Origin: Desulfobulbaceae bacterium UBA2273
Lineage (GTDB): Bacteria > Desulfobacterota > Desulfobulbia > Desulfobulbales > Desulfurivibrionaceae
Direction of reading: 5' to 3'
DNA: 64,000 nt
Assembly (NCBI GenBank): GCA_002347095.1
Contig: DDWZ01000031.1
Span: forward strand, 1-64,000
Part shown: one piece after another, positions 20,660 to 33,436 of the stretch
How positions within the stretch are numbered: the stretch's first letter is position 1
Layout of the letters: every line of letters starts with the position of its first letter
Made by a program: the position numbers and the translations under genes
The notes under the pieces: model-generated
Databases searched by the model: none
What the model saw: the letters and a program-made list of their open reading frames with translations, nothing else
Told to the model about the DNA's origin: nothing

Positions 20660-21381
20660 GACGTTTTTTTACAGCCCTCCTCGACCTCCTGCTGCCCTCG
20701 TTCTGCCTGGCCTGTGAAAAGCCGCTGGGCTCGGCGCCGGAGCTCTTGTTCTGCCCGGACTGCCTCAAAAGGCTTACGTTCATCCACAGCCCGCTCTGCC
20801 CCTGCTGCGGCAGGGTCTATCTTGTTGCCGCAGGCGGCGACCACCTTTGCGGAGCCTGCCTTGCCGCCCCCCGTCATTTCACGCGGGCCAGGGCGCTCTT
20901 TCTCTACGAAGAGCCGCTGAAAGAGGTGATCCACCGCTTCAAGTACCAGGGAAAGACCGCCTGTTTGCCAAGCTTTGCCCGCTTTGCCAAAAACCATCCC
21001 CTGTTGGCTGATCTGGAAGGAGTTGACAGGATCGTCCCCGTGCCCTTGCATCCAAGCCGTTTGCGGGAACGCGGCTTCAACCAGGCTCTGCTCCTGGCCC
21101 GCGCCTTGTTTCCCAAAGACCGCCGGATCGTCCCCGATCTTTTGGTCCGTACCCGGCCGACCGAGCCCCAGACCAGTTTCAACGGGACAGCCCGCCGCGC
21201 CAACCTGAAAAACGCCTTTGGGGTTGTGAAACCGCACCGATTTGCAGGAAAAAATATTCTCCTCATCGATGATGTGTTCACCACCGGCACCACGGTGAGC
21301 GAATGCGCCCGGGTTCTCAAAAAGGCAGGGGCCGCCGAAGTGATGGTGCTGACCCTGGCCAGGGTCAAGGAAGACTATTAG
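20656..21381 (+). CDS. comF: ComF-family phosphoribosyltransferase-like protein
   Basis: This 241-residue protein has an N-terminal zinc-ribbon region with paired cysteines (FCLAC, FCPDC, CPCC, CGAC) and a C-terminal type I phosphoribosyltransferase domain. The PRPP loop is ILLIDDVFTTGTT, and the family signature VPVPLHPSRLRERGFNQ is present. ComF proteins are needed for natural DNA uptake in some bacteria; in others the role is unproven. No other competence gene is nearby. It is coupled to the NUDIX gene by a 4-bp overlap. Confidence 0.92.
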   Translation: MRRFFTALLDLLLPSFCLACEKPLGSAPELLFCPDCLKRLTFIHSPLCPCCGRVYLVAAGGDHLCGACLAAPRHFTRARALFLYEEPLKEVIHRFKYQGKTACLPSFARFAKNHPLLADLEGVDRIVPVPLHPSRLRERGFNQALLLARALFPKDRRIVPDLLVRTRPTEPQTSFNGTARRANLKNAFGVVKPHRFAGKNILLIDDVFTTGTTVSECARVLKKAGAAEVMVLTLARVKEDY

Positions 21382-21442
21382 GTAACTATTCAGCAGCACC
21401 CCGTCTGCGGCAGCAGCGAAGCGGCGCTGCTGAATAGTTACC
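21381..21442. repeat. Short palindromic repeat (GTAACTATTCAGCAG family)
   Basis: Perfect 17-bp arms GGTAACTATTCAGCAGC/GCTGCTGAATAGTTACC surround a 28-bp loop. It directly abuts the comF stop and may end that transcript. A longer relative lies at 56212-56317. Confidence 0.75.
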
Positions 21443-21545
21443 GCCTGGGGGGATGCCAGGCTTTCATCTTTCTGATCTGCGACCATTAAATTCTTGGCAG
21501 CGAAAAAAATACGGATTACCCTGTGCAATCAACCCAAAAGGATAG

Positions 21546-21653
21546 ATGCCCATGACCCCACATACCCTTGCCAGCCTTGCCGCCCTTGTTGTTGCCGGTC
21601 TGACCTTTGCCTTCATGCTCAAGAAGCGGCGGGAGATCGACTGTCCGTCCTGA
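21546..21653 (+). CDS. Candidate tiny single-pass membrane protein
   Basis: A 35-residue frame (MPMTPHTLASLAALVV... ending EIDCPS) has one hydrophobic helix followed by basic KKRR, giving a positive-inside tail. AAAGGAT lies 4 bp before the first ATG and 10 bp before the ATG at 21552. It resembles small accessory subunits of membrane complexes in general form only. It sits alone in the 353-bp gap between comF and mtnA; nothing else is seen there beyond the palindromic repeat. Confidence 0.35.
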   Translation: MPMTPHTLASLAALVVAGLTFAFMLKKRREIDCPS

Positions 21654-21734
21654 CTGTTGATCTACGCCACTATTGGTATGGGTCTCATATCATATTATCT
21701 TTTCACCTTTTTTCTCTGATCTCCCGGGGCGGAC

Positions 21735-22841
<1,107 letters not shown>

Positions 22842-22866
22842 AAACCTCCTTTGCATTTTTAGAGCT

Positions 22867-23060
22867 GTTAACATCCCTTTGGCACGCCGCCGAGCACCGG
22901 AAAAGCTGCCGAAAAGGGAGGTTGCACTGTTTGAGCGCAGCGAGTTTGCAACATCCCGGCAGCTTTGAGGAGCACAGGGCATCCCGCCTTCGGCGGGACA
23001 AGTGTCTGGGGGCCCTTTCTTTGGTTCGTTTCTTTGGGCAAGCAAAGAAATGAACAAAGG
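22867..23060. repeat. Three-hairpin intergenic repeat, copy 2
   Basis: This is related to 3217-3436. The first hairpin keeps the outer arms GCTGCCG/CGGCAGC, while its inner arms are GGGAGGTTGCA/TGCAACATCCC. Most differences from copy 1 preserve pairing. The CCCGCC-TTCGG-CGGGA hairpin and the TTTCTTTGGTTCG hairpin follow. It fills most of the 281-bp gap between mtnA and the convergent serine hydrolase, where no gene is seen. Confidence 0.8.
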
Positions 23061-23122
23061 GTAGAAAAGGCACAAGGAGAACGATACTGCGAAGCAGATG
23101 CGGTATCCTGTAACAGGTGACC

Positions 23123-24238
23123 TCAGACCAACCCCAAACTCTCCATAACCGTCTCGTGAAACAAAGGCCGGAACTGCTTGATCCGTGAATTCTCCCGGCT
23201 GGGATGGACCCGGTTGCTCAACAGAACCATAACCAGCTCGCGGGTCGGGTCGATCCAGAAGGAGGTCCCGGTGAAGCCGAGATGGCCCACACTGGTCGGA
23301 TCCAGATATCTGCCGCCGCTGGAACCGGTGGCGGAAGGGGTGTCAAAGCCCAGCGCCCAGGTGGAGCCGGGAATCTCCTGCCGTGTTAGAAACCGGCGCA
23401 AATCGCTCGCCAGGTAGTTGGGATGCTCCTCGCGGCCCTGCCATTGATCCAACAGATGTTCCCCCATCTCCAGCACCCCCTCAATGGTGCCAAACAACCC
23501 TGCGTGCCCTGCCACCCCTCCAAGGGCATGGCAGTTTTCATCGCTCACCTCGCCGCAGAGGAGGCGCTTGCGAAAGGCACACTCTTCCGTGGGCGCGATG
23601 CGTTTCTTTTGCGTGGCCCCTGCCGGGCCGTAGAATATCCTTTCCGCAATCCCAAGAGGCCCGGCGATTTTTTCCCTGAAAAACCGGTCCAGCTCCCAAT
23701 TGCTTTTCCTTTCCACAATCAGGCCGAGCAATAGAAAGCCAAGATCGCTGTACACCGAGGCGCTGCCCGGTTCATAGGCTGGAGATTCCGCGAGGAGCAG
23801 ATTAAGGAGCGCTTCCTTTCTTTTGGCCTCGGGCAGGCGGAGCAATTCGAGATAATAGGGTTTATGGGCCAAAAAGCCTGCGGAATGGCAGAGAATATCC
23901 TTGAGCGAGACCCTGTGCAGGAATGAATCCCTTGCCAAGGGAAAGATATCCGAGATCCGCTCGGCAAGTTGCAGCCGTTGTTCTTTCAACAGGGTGAGCA
24001 GCGCCAGGGTGGTGGCGAGCGGCTTGGTCAGCGAGGCGAGGTCGTACACCGTGGCTTCATCAACCCTTTTTTCCCGGCTGTAGGTGGTGTGTCCGTATGC
24101 TTGAAGTATCCGTTCTCGCTTCTCCGGCGCTCCCCACACAACACCCATTGCGGCCCCGGGAAAAGTTCGGAGCTGGATTGCCTCGTTAAAAATATTGTAA
24201 CATTTTGATATTACTGTTTTTTTATTATTTGTATTCAT
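23123..24238 (-). CDS. Serine hydrolase (class C beta-lactamase-like)
   Basis: The 371-residue protein of the beta-lactamase/DD-peptidase superfamily carries SxxK in ASLTKPLATT (~residue 70), a YSD in the position of the YxN motif, and the C-terminal GHLGFTGTSFWIDP matching the KTG-box region of EstB-type esterases (HTG replacement). There is no clear signal peptide, which argues for a cytoplasmic esterase or amidase rather than an antibiotic-resistance enzyme. It diverges from dnaN across an AT-rich intergenic region. Confidence 0.85.
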   Translation of the reverse strand: MNTNNKKTVISKCYNIFNEAIQLRTFPGAAMGVVWGAPEKRERILQAYGHTTYSREKRVDEATVYDLASLTKPLATTLALLTLLKEQRLQLAERISDIFPLARDSFLHRVSLKDILCHSAGFLAHKPYYLELLRLPEAKRKEALLNLLLAESPAYEPGSASVYSDLGFLLLGLIVERKSNWELDRFFREKIAGPLGIAERIFYGPAGATQKKRIAPTEECAFRKRLLCGEVSDENCHALGGVAGHAGLFGTIEGVLEMGEHLLDQWQGREEHPNYLASDLRRFLTRQEIPGSTWALGFDTPSATGSSGGRYLDPTSVGHLGFTGTSFWIDPTRELVMVLLSNRVHPSRENSRIKQFRPLFHETVMESLGLV

Positions 24239-24712
24239 ACAATGAAAAAATATTCTGCTCCTTGTGCGGGTTAGTCACAAAAATGGGTGTTCCGGCGGCT
24301 CGAAAATTACCATAATACAGTATCTTTTTATTTATTATCATTGAATTTTTTTTGTTTTTACACTATCTTTTTGTAGCTGTTTTTTTAAAAGTGCAGCCGT
24401 TGACGTAATTTTTAATATTTTATAATGAAATCAACAAATTAAATGGTTTTTATTATTGTGATTCGCTTAATGTCTGTGCACAATTTTTTCAACACCTTCT
24501 CAACCGCGTTTGTCGATACTCTGTTCACTCTGTTTGCACAACCTGTTGATAACTCGTTTTATAACCTTTTCCAATTTTTCCCAGTCTTTGTTCGGTAAAA
24601 AAATATTTAAAATTTTCAGGAGGTTAATGTCTTTTTAAACATATCAACACCTGTAATAACCATAATCTTTTAAATATACATAAAACTACTACTACTTCAT
24701 GGAGTGCCCCTT
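24239..24712. other. AT-rich intergenic region upstream of dnaN; possible replication origin
   Basis: This 474-bp gap has no credible gene and is far more AT-rich than its surroundings. It contains one-mismatch relatives of the DnaA box TTATNCACA at 24271-24279 (TTAGTCACA), 24475-24483 (TTGTGCACA, minus) and 24544-24552 (TTATCAACA, minus), plus long T/A tracts. Its position before dnaN-gyrB-gyrA favours an origin or a strong promoter region, but dnaA is not adjacent. This is inference. Confidence 0.35.
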
Positions 24713-25843
24713 ATGTCCCTTATTTTTAACATCTCCCGTGATGATTTTTTGACAGGTCTTGCTTCCCTGCAAAATGTAACCGGTAAAAAGGGAAATATCG
24801 CCATTCTCTCCAATATCTTGATCGAATCCAAAACAGACTCCCTCCTTCTGACTGCCACGGATCTGGAAATAGGCATCCGAAACAGTCTGCCCGCGGAGAT
24901 ACTCTCCCCCGGCTCCATCACCCTGCCTGCCAAGAAGCTTTTTGAAATAGTCCGGGAATCCGGCGCGGATCAGATCCACGTCGAGATCATGGAAAACAAC
25001 TGGGCAAAGATCACCGCGGATTCCACGGATTACAAGCTGGCCGGCATGCCCAGCGAAGAATACCCCGCCTTTCCCGAGTATGATGAAAACAATCTTGTCG
25101 CCCTGGCCAGCGACAGGATCAAGGATCTCATCGATAAAACGATATTTTCCGTGGCTCCGGAAGGGGAATCCCAATTCAATCTCACCGGAGTTCTGGTGGA
25201 AAAGGATGTTGCGGACGGCAAGAATATGCTCCGCATGGTTTCCTCTGACGGGCACCGTCTTTCTTTGTGCGAAACGAACGTGGACAACGATTTGAGCGGG
25301 TTGAAGATGGAAAAGATCATCCTCATTCCCCGTAAAGGCATGCAGGAGATACGAAAATTCACGGAAAATTCAGCGGAAATAAAAATATCGTTTGAAGAAA
25401 AACAAGCGGTTATCAAAACAGACCATTCCATCATCGTTGTTCGTTTGATGAATGGTGATTTTCCTGATTATAAAAATATAATCAATATGATTAAAAAAGA
25501 AAAATGCATAGAGTTGAAAAGAGTTCAGTTCATGAACTCGATGAAGAAGATGAATCTCTTCACCGAAGACCGTTACAACGCCGTGCAGTTTCAGATAAAA
25601 CCAGGCAAACTCGTGCTTTCCTCGCAGAGCATGGATGTAGGCAGCGCAAAGGATGAAATAGCGATCACCTATGATGAAGCTCCCCTAAAGCTCGGGTTCA
25701 ACGGAAAATATTTTATTGAAACCATGCAGGTCATGTCCAGCGAGACCATCAAGGCCTATATCAATTCGGAAGAAAGCCCCTGCATGATCCAAGGCGACGA
25801 CGATCCAGGCTTTGCCAGCATCATCATGCCCATGAAAATATAA
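24713..25843 (+). CDS. dnaN: DNA polymerase III beta sliding clamp
   Basis: This 376-residue ring-forming processivity factor has the three-domain clamp pattern: LPAKKLFEIVRES, the central FNLTGVLVEKD and MVSSDGHRLSLCE, and the C-terminal FNGKYFIETMQVM followed by IMPMKI, the end that forms part of the protein-binding cleft. ATG 24713 (MSLIFNISRDDF) has GGAG 8 bp upstream; a GTG at 24704 is less likely because it overlaps that site. It is followed at 177 bp by gyrB; recF is absent between them. Confidence 0.95.
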   Translation: MSLIFNISRDDFLTGLASLQNVTGKKGNIAILSNILIESKTDSLLLTATDLEIGIRNSLPAEILSPGSITLPAKKLFEIVRESGADQIHVEIMENNWAKITADSTDYKLAGMPSEEYPAFPEYDENNLVALASDRIKDLIDKTIFSVAPEGESQFNLTGVLVEKDVADGKNMLRMVSSDGHRLSLCETNVDNDLSGLKMEKIILIPRKGMQEIRKFTENSAEIKISFEEKQAVIKTDHSIIVVRLMNGDFPDYKNIINMIKKEKCIELKRVQFMNSMKKMNLFTEDRYNAVQFQIKPGKLVLSSQSMDVGSAKDEIAITYDEAPLKLGFNGKYFIETMQVMSSETIKAYINSEESPCMIQGDDDPGFASIIMPMKI

Positions 25844-25914
25844 AGGACTCGTAGAAAGGGAAAAAACACAAAGGAAGGTCCGTGCAACAAAATAAAGGCT
25901 ACACAGGGGCAACC

Positions 25915-25944
25915 TTTGAAATCGCGGCTTTTCGCGATTTCAAA
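25915..25944. repeat. AATCGCG hairpin, copy 1
   Basis: A perfect 12-bp stem, TTTGAAATCGCG/CGCGATTTCAAA with a 6-base loop, lies in the dnaN-gyrB gap. Similar hairpins occur at 60870-60894 and 62841-62871. Confidence 0.65.
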
Positions 25945-25953
25945 AAGATATAA

Positions 25954-28416
<2,463 letters not shown>

Positions 28417-28429
28417 TGGCAGGTAGTTA

Positions 28430-28532
28430 CCCCCTCCCTTGACGGGAGGGGGCAGGGGGGTGGGTGAAGTCGCAATAAGCCGAGGTAATGGCTCGATCCC
28501 CCTCTCCCTAACCCTCCCCCGCCAGGGGGGAG
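28430..28532. repeat. REP-like GC hairpins between gyrB and gyrA
   Basis: A perfect CCCCCTCCC-TTGAC-GGGAGGGGG hairpin (28430-28452) is followed by CAGGGGGGTGGGTGA. A second GC-rich imperfect palindrome lies at 28498-28532. These are inverted relatives of the repeats at 5567-5672 and 33437-33541. Confidence 0.7.
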
Positions 28533-28614
28533 GCAACTTAAAGGGTTTTTTGCAACATGGCTCGGTTGAAACACATTCAGGATGGTCTCCATCCATTGAA
28601 CAAGGATTTTTAAT

Positions 28615-31101
28615 ATGTCGGAAGAAATGACCCAAAATTTGCCGATTGCCTCGATCTCCATCGAGAAGGAACTGAAGAAATCCTACCTCGATTACGCCAT
28701 GAGCGTCATCATTGGCCGGGCCCTGCCCGATGTGCGCGACGGCCTCAAGCCCGTGCATCGCCGCGCCCTCTTTGCCATGCGGGAGCTGAGCAACTTCCAC
28801 AACCGGCCCCACCTCAAGTCGGCCCGTATTGTCGGTGATGTTATCGGTAAGTACCACCCGCACGGCGATACCGCAGCCTACGACACCATCGTCCGCATGG
28901 CCCAGGATTTCTCCATGCGTTATCCCTTGGTCGACGGCCAGGGCAACTTCGGTTCGGTGGACGGCGATTCCCCTGCGGCCATGCGGTATACCGAAGCGCG
29001 GATGACCAAGATCGACCAGGAGATCATCGCGGATCTGGAAAAGGAAACCGTTGATTTCGTGCCCACCTACGACAACTCCCATATGGAGCCGGTGGTTTTT
29101 CCCTCCCGAATCCCCAATCTGCTGATCAACGGCTCCTCCGGCATCGCCGTAGGCATGGCCACCAATATCCCGCCCCACAATCTGGTGGAGGTGATGAACG
29201 GCCTGATCGCCATGATCGACGACCCCAACATCACGGTCAACCAGTTGATGGACCATATCACCGGCCCTGATCTCCCCACCGGCGCCTATATCTGCGGCAG
29301 GGCCGGCATCCGTGAGGCCTATGAAACAGGGCGCGGCTCCATCCTCATGCGCTCCAAGACCGATGTGGAGAAGAGCAAGAGCGGCCGGGAATCCATCATC
29401 ATCACCGAAATCCCCTACCAGCAGAACAAGGCGTTTCTCATCGAGAAGATCGCCCTGCTCGTTAAGGAGAAGCGGATAGAGACCATCTCCGAGGTGCGCG
29501 ACGAGTCCGACCGTCATGGGATGCGCATCGTGCTTGAGCTGAAAAAGGACGCCATTGCCGAGGTGGTGATCAACCAGTTGTACAAGCTGACCCCGCTCCA
29601 GCGGAGCATGGGCATCATCCTGCTCTCCATCGTCAACAACCGGCCCGAGATTTTGAACCTGCGGCAGATTTTGGAATATTTCCTTCTGCACCGCAAGACC
29701 ATCGTCTACCGCCGCACTGCCTACGACCTCAAAAAGGCCGAGGAAAAGGCCCATATTTTGGAAGGGCTCAAGATCGCCATCACCAACCTCGACGAGGTGG
29801 TGGAGCTGATCAAGAAATCCGCCAACCCCCAGGAAGCCAAGCTCGGCCTCATCGCCCGCTTTGAACTCTCCGAGATCCAGGCCCAGTCTATCTTGGAGAT
29901 GCGGCTGCACCGGCTCACCGGCTTGGAGCGGGAAAAGATCGTCAGCGAGTACGAAGAGCTGATGCGGCAGATCACCTGGTTCAAGCAGGTGTTGGCTGAC
30001 CAGAATCTGGTCATGAAGATCATCCGCGACGAGTTCATCGAGATCATCGAGCAGTATGGCGACGAGCGGCGCACCGAGATCATCGAGGCCCCGGACGAGA
30101 TTCTCCCGGAAGACATGATCATGCAGGAAGAGATGGTGGTAACGGTAACCCACGAGGGCTATATCAAGCGCAACCCGGTTGACCTCTACCGCTCCCAGCG
30201 GCGCGGCGGCAAGGGGATCAAGGGCACCACCACCATCGAGGAGGATTTCGTCAGTAACATGTACACGGCCTCCACCCACGCCACCTTCCTCTTCTTCACC
30301 AACCACGGCAAGGTCTTCTGGCGCAAGGTGTACGAGATCCCGCAGGCTGGGCGTATCGCCCGGGGCAAGGCCATCGTCAATCTTCTGGAGCTCACCGAGG
30401 GCGAAAAGGTTATGGCCATCCTGCCGGTTTCCACCTTCGATATCCCCGAGGGCCAGGAATGCCATATTATGATGATCACCAAGAAGGGCGTGGTCAAGAA
30501 AACCGTGCTCACCGAGTTCCGCCGCCCCATCCGGCGCGGCAAGATCGCTCTCACCATCCGCGAGGATGACGAGATTTTGGGCGCGGTCCTGACCAACGGC
30601 ACCAACGATATCATGGTTGTCACCCGCAAGGGCATGTCGATCCGCTTCAATGAGCAAAACGTCCGCAGCATGGGCCGCACGGCGACCGGGGTAAAGGGCA
30701 TCAACCTGGCCGAGGGCGACGAGGTGGTCTCGGTGGATGTGGTGCATGAGGGCTCCTCGGTGGTCGTGGTCACGGAAAACGGCTACGGCAAGCGCAGCGA
30801 GGTGGATGAATACCGCCTGATCAAGCGCGGCGGCAAGGGGGTTTTCGCCATCAAGGCCAGCGAGCGCAACGGCCTGGTGGTCGGGGCCTTGCAGGTGACC
30901 GACGAAGACGAGCTGATGATGATCACCAACGGCGGCAAGATCATCCGCATCTCCATGCGCGATCTGCGGGTTATTGGCCGCAACACCCAGGGGGTAAGGC
31001 TCTTCAAGTTGGACGAGGGTGAAAAGGTTATGGCGGTGGATCGCATGGCCGAGATTATTTCCGAGGATGAGGAAGGCGAGGACGAGGAAACCGCAGAGTG
31101 A
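28615..31101 (+). CDS. gyrA: DNA gyrase subunit A
   Basis: The 828-residue cleavage-religation subunit has the winged-helix core with catalytic Tyr in AMRYTEARM. The GyrA box RSQRRGGKG marks it as gyrase rather than topoisomerase IV, and C-terminal beta-pinwheel repeats follow ([18 protein letters not shown] and similar), then an acidic tail [11 protein letters not shown]. In the quinolone-resistance region, [10 protein letters not shown], the residue equivalent to E. coli Ser83 is Thr and Asp87 is kept. Thr at this site is wild type in several bacteria. It forms a replication-topology cluster with dnaN and gyrB. Confidence 0.97.
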   Translation: MSEEMTQNLPIASISIEKELKKSYLDYAMSVIIGRALPDVRDGLKPVHRRALFAMRELSNFHNRPHLKSARIVGDVIGKYHPHGDTAAYDTIVRMAQDFSMRYPLVDGQGNFGSVDGDSPAAMRYTEARMTKIDQEIIADLEKETVDFVPTYDNSHMEPVVFPSRIPNLLINGSSGIAVGMATNIPPHNLVEVMNGLIAMIDDPNITVNQLMDHITGPDLPTGAYICGRAGIREAYETGRGSILMRSKTDVEKSKSGRESIIITEIPYQQNKAFLIEKIALLVKEKRIETISEVRDESDRHGMRIVLELKKDAIAEVVINQLYKLTPLQRSMGIILLSIVNNRPEILNLRQILEYFLLHRKTIVYRRTAYDLKKAEEKAHILEGLKIAITNLDEVVELIKKSANPQEAKLGLIARFELSEIQAQSILEMRLHRLTGLEREKIVSEYEELMRQITWFKQVLADQNLVMKIIRDEFIEIIEQYGDERRTEIIEAPDEILPEDMIMQEEMVVTVTHEGYIKRNPVDLYRSQRRGGKGIKGTTTIEEDFVSNMYTASTHATFLFFTNHGKVFWRKVYEIPQAGRIARGKAIVNLLELTEGEKVMAILPVSTFDIPEGQECHIMMITKKGVVKKTVLTEFRRPIRRGKIALTIREDDEILGAVLTNGTNDIMVVTRKGMSIRFNEQNVRSMGRTATGVKGINLAEGDEVVSVDVVHEGSSVVVVTENGYGKRSEVDEYRLIKRGGKGVFAIKASERNGLVVGALQVTDEDELMMITNGGKIIRISMRDLRVIGRNTQGVRLFKLDEGEKVMAVDRMAEIISEDEEGEDEETAE

Positions 31102-31110
31102 TACAAAAAG

Positions 31111-31161
31111 TTGCATTTTGCAATTAATGATCGTAAAATGTATCCATGAGATCAATCATGG
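31111..31161 (+). promoter_or_regulatory. Promoter and operator of the toxin-antitoxin module
   Basis: TTGCAT (31111-31116), a 17-bp spacer and TAAAAT (31134-31139) form a likely promoter. An inverted repeat CCATGA-N6-TCATGG (31144-31161) overlaps the expected transcription start and adjoins the ribosome site. It suits autorepression by the antitoxin. Confidence 0.5.
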
Positions 31162-31170
31162 AGGTGTACT

Positions 31171-31389
31171 ATGGCAATGGCGGTAAGAATATCAGAAGAG
31201 TTGGTCGGTGAGGCGAAACGGTTCAGTAAAATCGAGCACCGATCCCTGACCGGCCAGATCGAGCATTGGGCGCGGATCGGCAAATGCTCGGAAGAAAACC
31301 CGGATCTCACCTACAGCCTTATCAAGGAAATTTTGATGGGGATCGAAGAGTTGGAGCACGACGAGAAGACAGAGTATCACTTTGGTTGA
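31171..31389 (+). CDS. ParD-like antitoxin
   Basis: The 72-residue protein begins MAMAVRISEELVGEAKRFSK and includes SLTGQIEHWARIGK, the ribbon-helix-helix pattern of the ParD-like antitoxin family. Its C-terminal half (EELEHDEKTEYHFG) is acidic, as expected for the toxin-neutralising part. It is 6 bp upstream of a RelE/ParE-type toxin gene and preceded by a palindrome that it may bind. Confidence 0.85.
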   Translation: MAMAVRISEELVGEAKRFSKIEHRSLTGQIEHWARIGKCSEENPDLTYSLIKEILMGIEELEHDEKTEYHFG

Positions 31390-31395
31390 TGATCC

Positions 31396-31680
31396 ATGAA
31401 GATTTATCAATCACGATCCTTTGCGAAAAAAGTTAAAAAATTCAGTGAGAAAGAGAAGTCTGAGTTAGACAGCGTGATCAGGCGGATTATCGAAAATCCC
31501 TCCCTTGGTTCGGAAAAGAAAGGCGACCTGAGGGGTGTTTTTGTCCATAAGTTCACGGTGCAGAGCCAGATGTATCTTCTAGCTTACCGCTGTATCAAGG
31601 ACGAAAGTCTTGAGCTTATCATGATCGGACCCCATGAAAATTATTACCGGGATTTGAAGACGTATTTGAAAAGCGGATGA
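31396..31680 (+). CDS. RelE/ParE-family toxin
   Basis: This 94-residue basic protein has the RelE/ParE fold pattern: SRSFAKKVKKFSEKEKSELD helices, then GDLRGVFVHKFTVQSQMYLLAYR strands and the C-terminal IGPHENYYRDLKTYL. Members inhibit translation by mRNA cleavage or target gyrase; the sequence alone does not decide which. It is the second gene of the TA operon. The ATGA at its end starts a tiny membrane-peptide frame. Confidence 0.87.
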   Translation: MKIYQSRSFAKKVKKFSEKEKSELDSVIRRIIENPSLGSEKKGDLRGVFVHKFTVQSQMYLLAYRCIKDESLELIMIGPHENYYRDLKTYLKSG

Positions 31681-31772
31681 GGCAGGAGTCTCTGAGGAAT
31701 AAGATCGGTCTGGCGCTACCTATGATTCTGGCTCTCATGATGTTCGGTGTGATTATTAGAACTGTGGAATAA
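31677..31772 (+). CDS. Candidate 31-residue membrane peptide coupled to the toxin
   Basis: The frame MRQESLRNKIGLALPM... ends RTVE. It starts at an ATG overlapping the toxin stop (ATGA), the usual geometry for translational coupling. Residues ~10-27 (GLALPMILALMMFGVII) form one hydrophobic helix. It lies between the toxin and a PIN-domain gene. It could be a real third component or chance. Confidence 0.35.
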   Translation: MRQESLRNKIGLALPMILALMMFGVIIRTVE

Positions 31773-31786
31773 TTTAGTAGGTCTCT

Positions 31787-32218
31787 ATGTCATATGTTGT
31801 CGATACCAACATTTTCAACAAACTTGTTGACGGTGTGATCTGTGCCGAGGATTTACCTTCAGATGGGCCCTACTTTTCGACCCATGTACAGATTGACGAA
31901 ATCAATAATACTAAGGACAGCGAGCGAAGAGCACGCCTGTTTTTGATGTTCGCTGAAGTGCGGCCTCAGGTGGTTCCTACCGAGTCTTTTGTTTGGGACG
32001 TATCGCGCTGGGATCAAGGGAAGTGGAGTGACGGAGTCCTGTTTGAGAAATTGAAGCAGGATCTCGACGCACTCAACAAGTCGAAAGCAAACAATGCCAG
32101 AGACGTACTCATTGCGGAGGTTGCTATTGTCAAAGGTTTCACGCTACTCACCGCTGACAGCGATCTTTCAATAGTCGTGAAAAACCACGGGGGGCAGGTT
32201 ACGTTCTTCAAGACATAA
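31787..32218 (+). CDS. PIN-domain ribonuclease-like protein
   Basis: The 143-residue protein has the PIN-domain acidic residues: Asp in YVVDTNIFNKL (residue 6), Glu in QIDEINN, Asp in ARDVLIAEVA and Asp in LLTADSDLSI. These would coordinate Mg for RNA cleavage. PIN proteins are usually VapC-type toxins, but no VapB-like gene immediately precedes it. It follows the ParD/RelE pair and small peptide, so it may share the transcript or be a separate defence gene. Codon use looks less GC-rich than neighbouring housekeeping genes, which suggests acquisition. Confidence 0.8.
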   Translation: MSYVVDTNIFNKLVDGVICAEDLPSDGPYFSTHVQIDEINNTKDSERRARLFLMFAEVRPQVVPTESFVWDVSRWDQGKWSDGVLFEKLKQDLDALNKSKANNARDVLIAEVAIVKGFTLLTADSDLSIVVKNHGGQVTFFKT

Positions 32219-32326
32219 TTTCTCTGTCCCCGAACTCAAACATTGATACGATTTCGGCAAGTGAGTGGATGTATCGGCATGATCGAGGATTGACAGACAC
32301 AGGGCAAAAACTCACAGGATAACTTC

Positions 32327-33355
32327 ATGACCCCTCCTGAAAACATAGCGGTGATCGGTGCTGGTAGCTGGGGAACCGCATTGGCCAAACTTCTTGGCGA
32401 CAAGGGGTTTACCGTGGATCTCTGGGCCCATCGTCCGGACCATGTCGCCGCTCTGCTCCGGGATCGGGAAAACACGACCTACCTCCCCGGCTTTCCCTTG
32501 CCAAACACGGTGCGCCCTACCGCTGATCTGGCCCAAGCTGTTTCCGGAAAATCGGTGGTGGTCATGGTGGTTCCCTCCCATGTCTACCGAGAGGTGTTCA
32601 CCCTTCTTGCCCCCCATCTGGCTCCCAACGTCGCGATCATCTCCGCCACCAAGGGCGTTGAGAACGAGACCTTGCTCACCATGAACCAGGTCATGGCCGA
32701 GGTGCTGGCCTCCCTGCGCCCGGATTTCAAGGGACAGCTCGGGGTGCTGGCCGGGCCGAGTTTTGCCAAGGAGGTTGCCGCAGGCATCCCTACGGCAGTG
32801 ACGGTCGCGGCCCCCACCATCGAGGGGGCCAGGTTTTTTCAGGATATCTTTCACACCGAACGGTTCCGGGTTTACGCGGGCACCGATGTGATCGGCATGG
32901 AGCTTGGCGGGGCGCTCAAGAATATCGTCGCCATAGCGGCAGGCATCTGCGATGGCTTGGGCTACGGCACTAACACCCGCGCCGCCCTCATCACCCGAGG
33001 GCTGGCCGAGATCACCCGGCTGGGGGTGGCCATGGGCGCCAAACCCCTCACCTTTTCCGGCCTGGCGGGCATGGGCGATCTGGTCCTCACCTGCACCGGG
33101 GATCTGAGCCGCAACCGGCAGGTTGGCCTCAAACTCGGGCAGGGCAAAACATTGCAGCAAATCCTCGCCGAGATGAAGATGGTGGCCGAGGGGATAAAAA
33201 CCACCCGTTCCGCCATGGCCCTTGCCAAGAAGATCGGGGTGGAGATGCCCATTTTGGAGCAGGTGTATGCTATGATCTATGAGGATAAGCCGTGCGGTGA
33301 GGCGGTTCAGGCCTTGCTTGGCAGGGATTCAAAAGAGGAAATGGCAGAGGTTTGA
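32327..33355 (+). CDS. gpsA: Glycerol-3-phosphate dehydrogenase [NAD(P)+]
   Basis: This 342-residue enzyme reduces dihydroxyacetone phosphate to sn-glycerol 3-phosphate for phospholipid synthesis. It has the N-terminal Rossmann motif IAVIGAGSWGTALA, the family pattern SATKGVENETL, GPSFAKEVAAG, catalytic Lys in GGALKNIVAIAAGICDGLG, and GLAGMGDLVLTCTGDLSRNR. Length and motifs are complete. The next gene lies beyond a REP-repeat gap of about 190 bp. Confidence 0.96.
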   Translation: MTPPENIAVIGAGSWGTALAKLLGDKGFTVDLWAHRPDHVAALLRDRENTTYLPGFPLPNTVRPTADLAQAVSGKSVVVMVVPSHVYREVFTLLAPHLAPNVAIISATKGVENETLLTMNQVMAEVLASLRPDFKGQLGVLAGPSFAKEVAAGIPTAVTVAAPTIEGARFFQDIFHTERFRVYAGTDVIGMELGGALKNIVAIAAGICDGLGYGTNTRAALITRGLAEITRLGVAMGAKPLTFSGLAGMGDLVLTCTGDLSRNRQVGLKLGQGKTLQQILAEMKMVAEGIKTTRSAMALAKKIGVEMPILEQVYAMIYEDKPCGEAVQALLGRDSKEEMAEV

Positions 33356-33436
33356 GCTGTCTGCCTCTGAATTTTTTAGCTATGAAAGCAGCAAGTCAGC
33401 ATTGCCCGATGAGAAAATTACAACATGCAAAAAAAT

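Noticed and set aside
28855..28900. Thr at the GyrA position equivalent to E. coli Ser83 as a resistance mutation
   Set aside because: Thr is the wild-type residue in several bacteria and Asp87 is unchanged, so resistance cannot be inferred.
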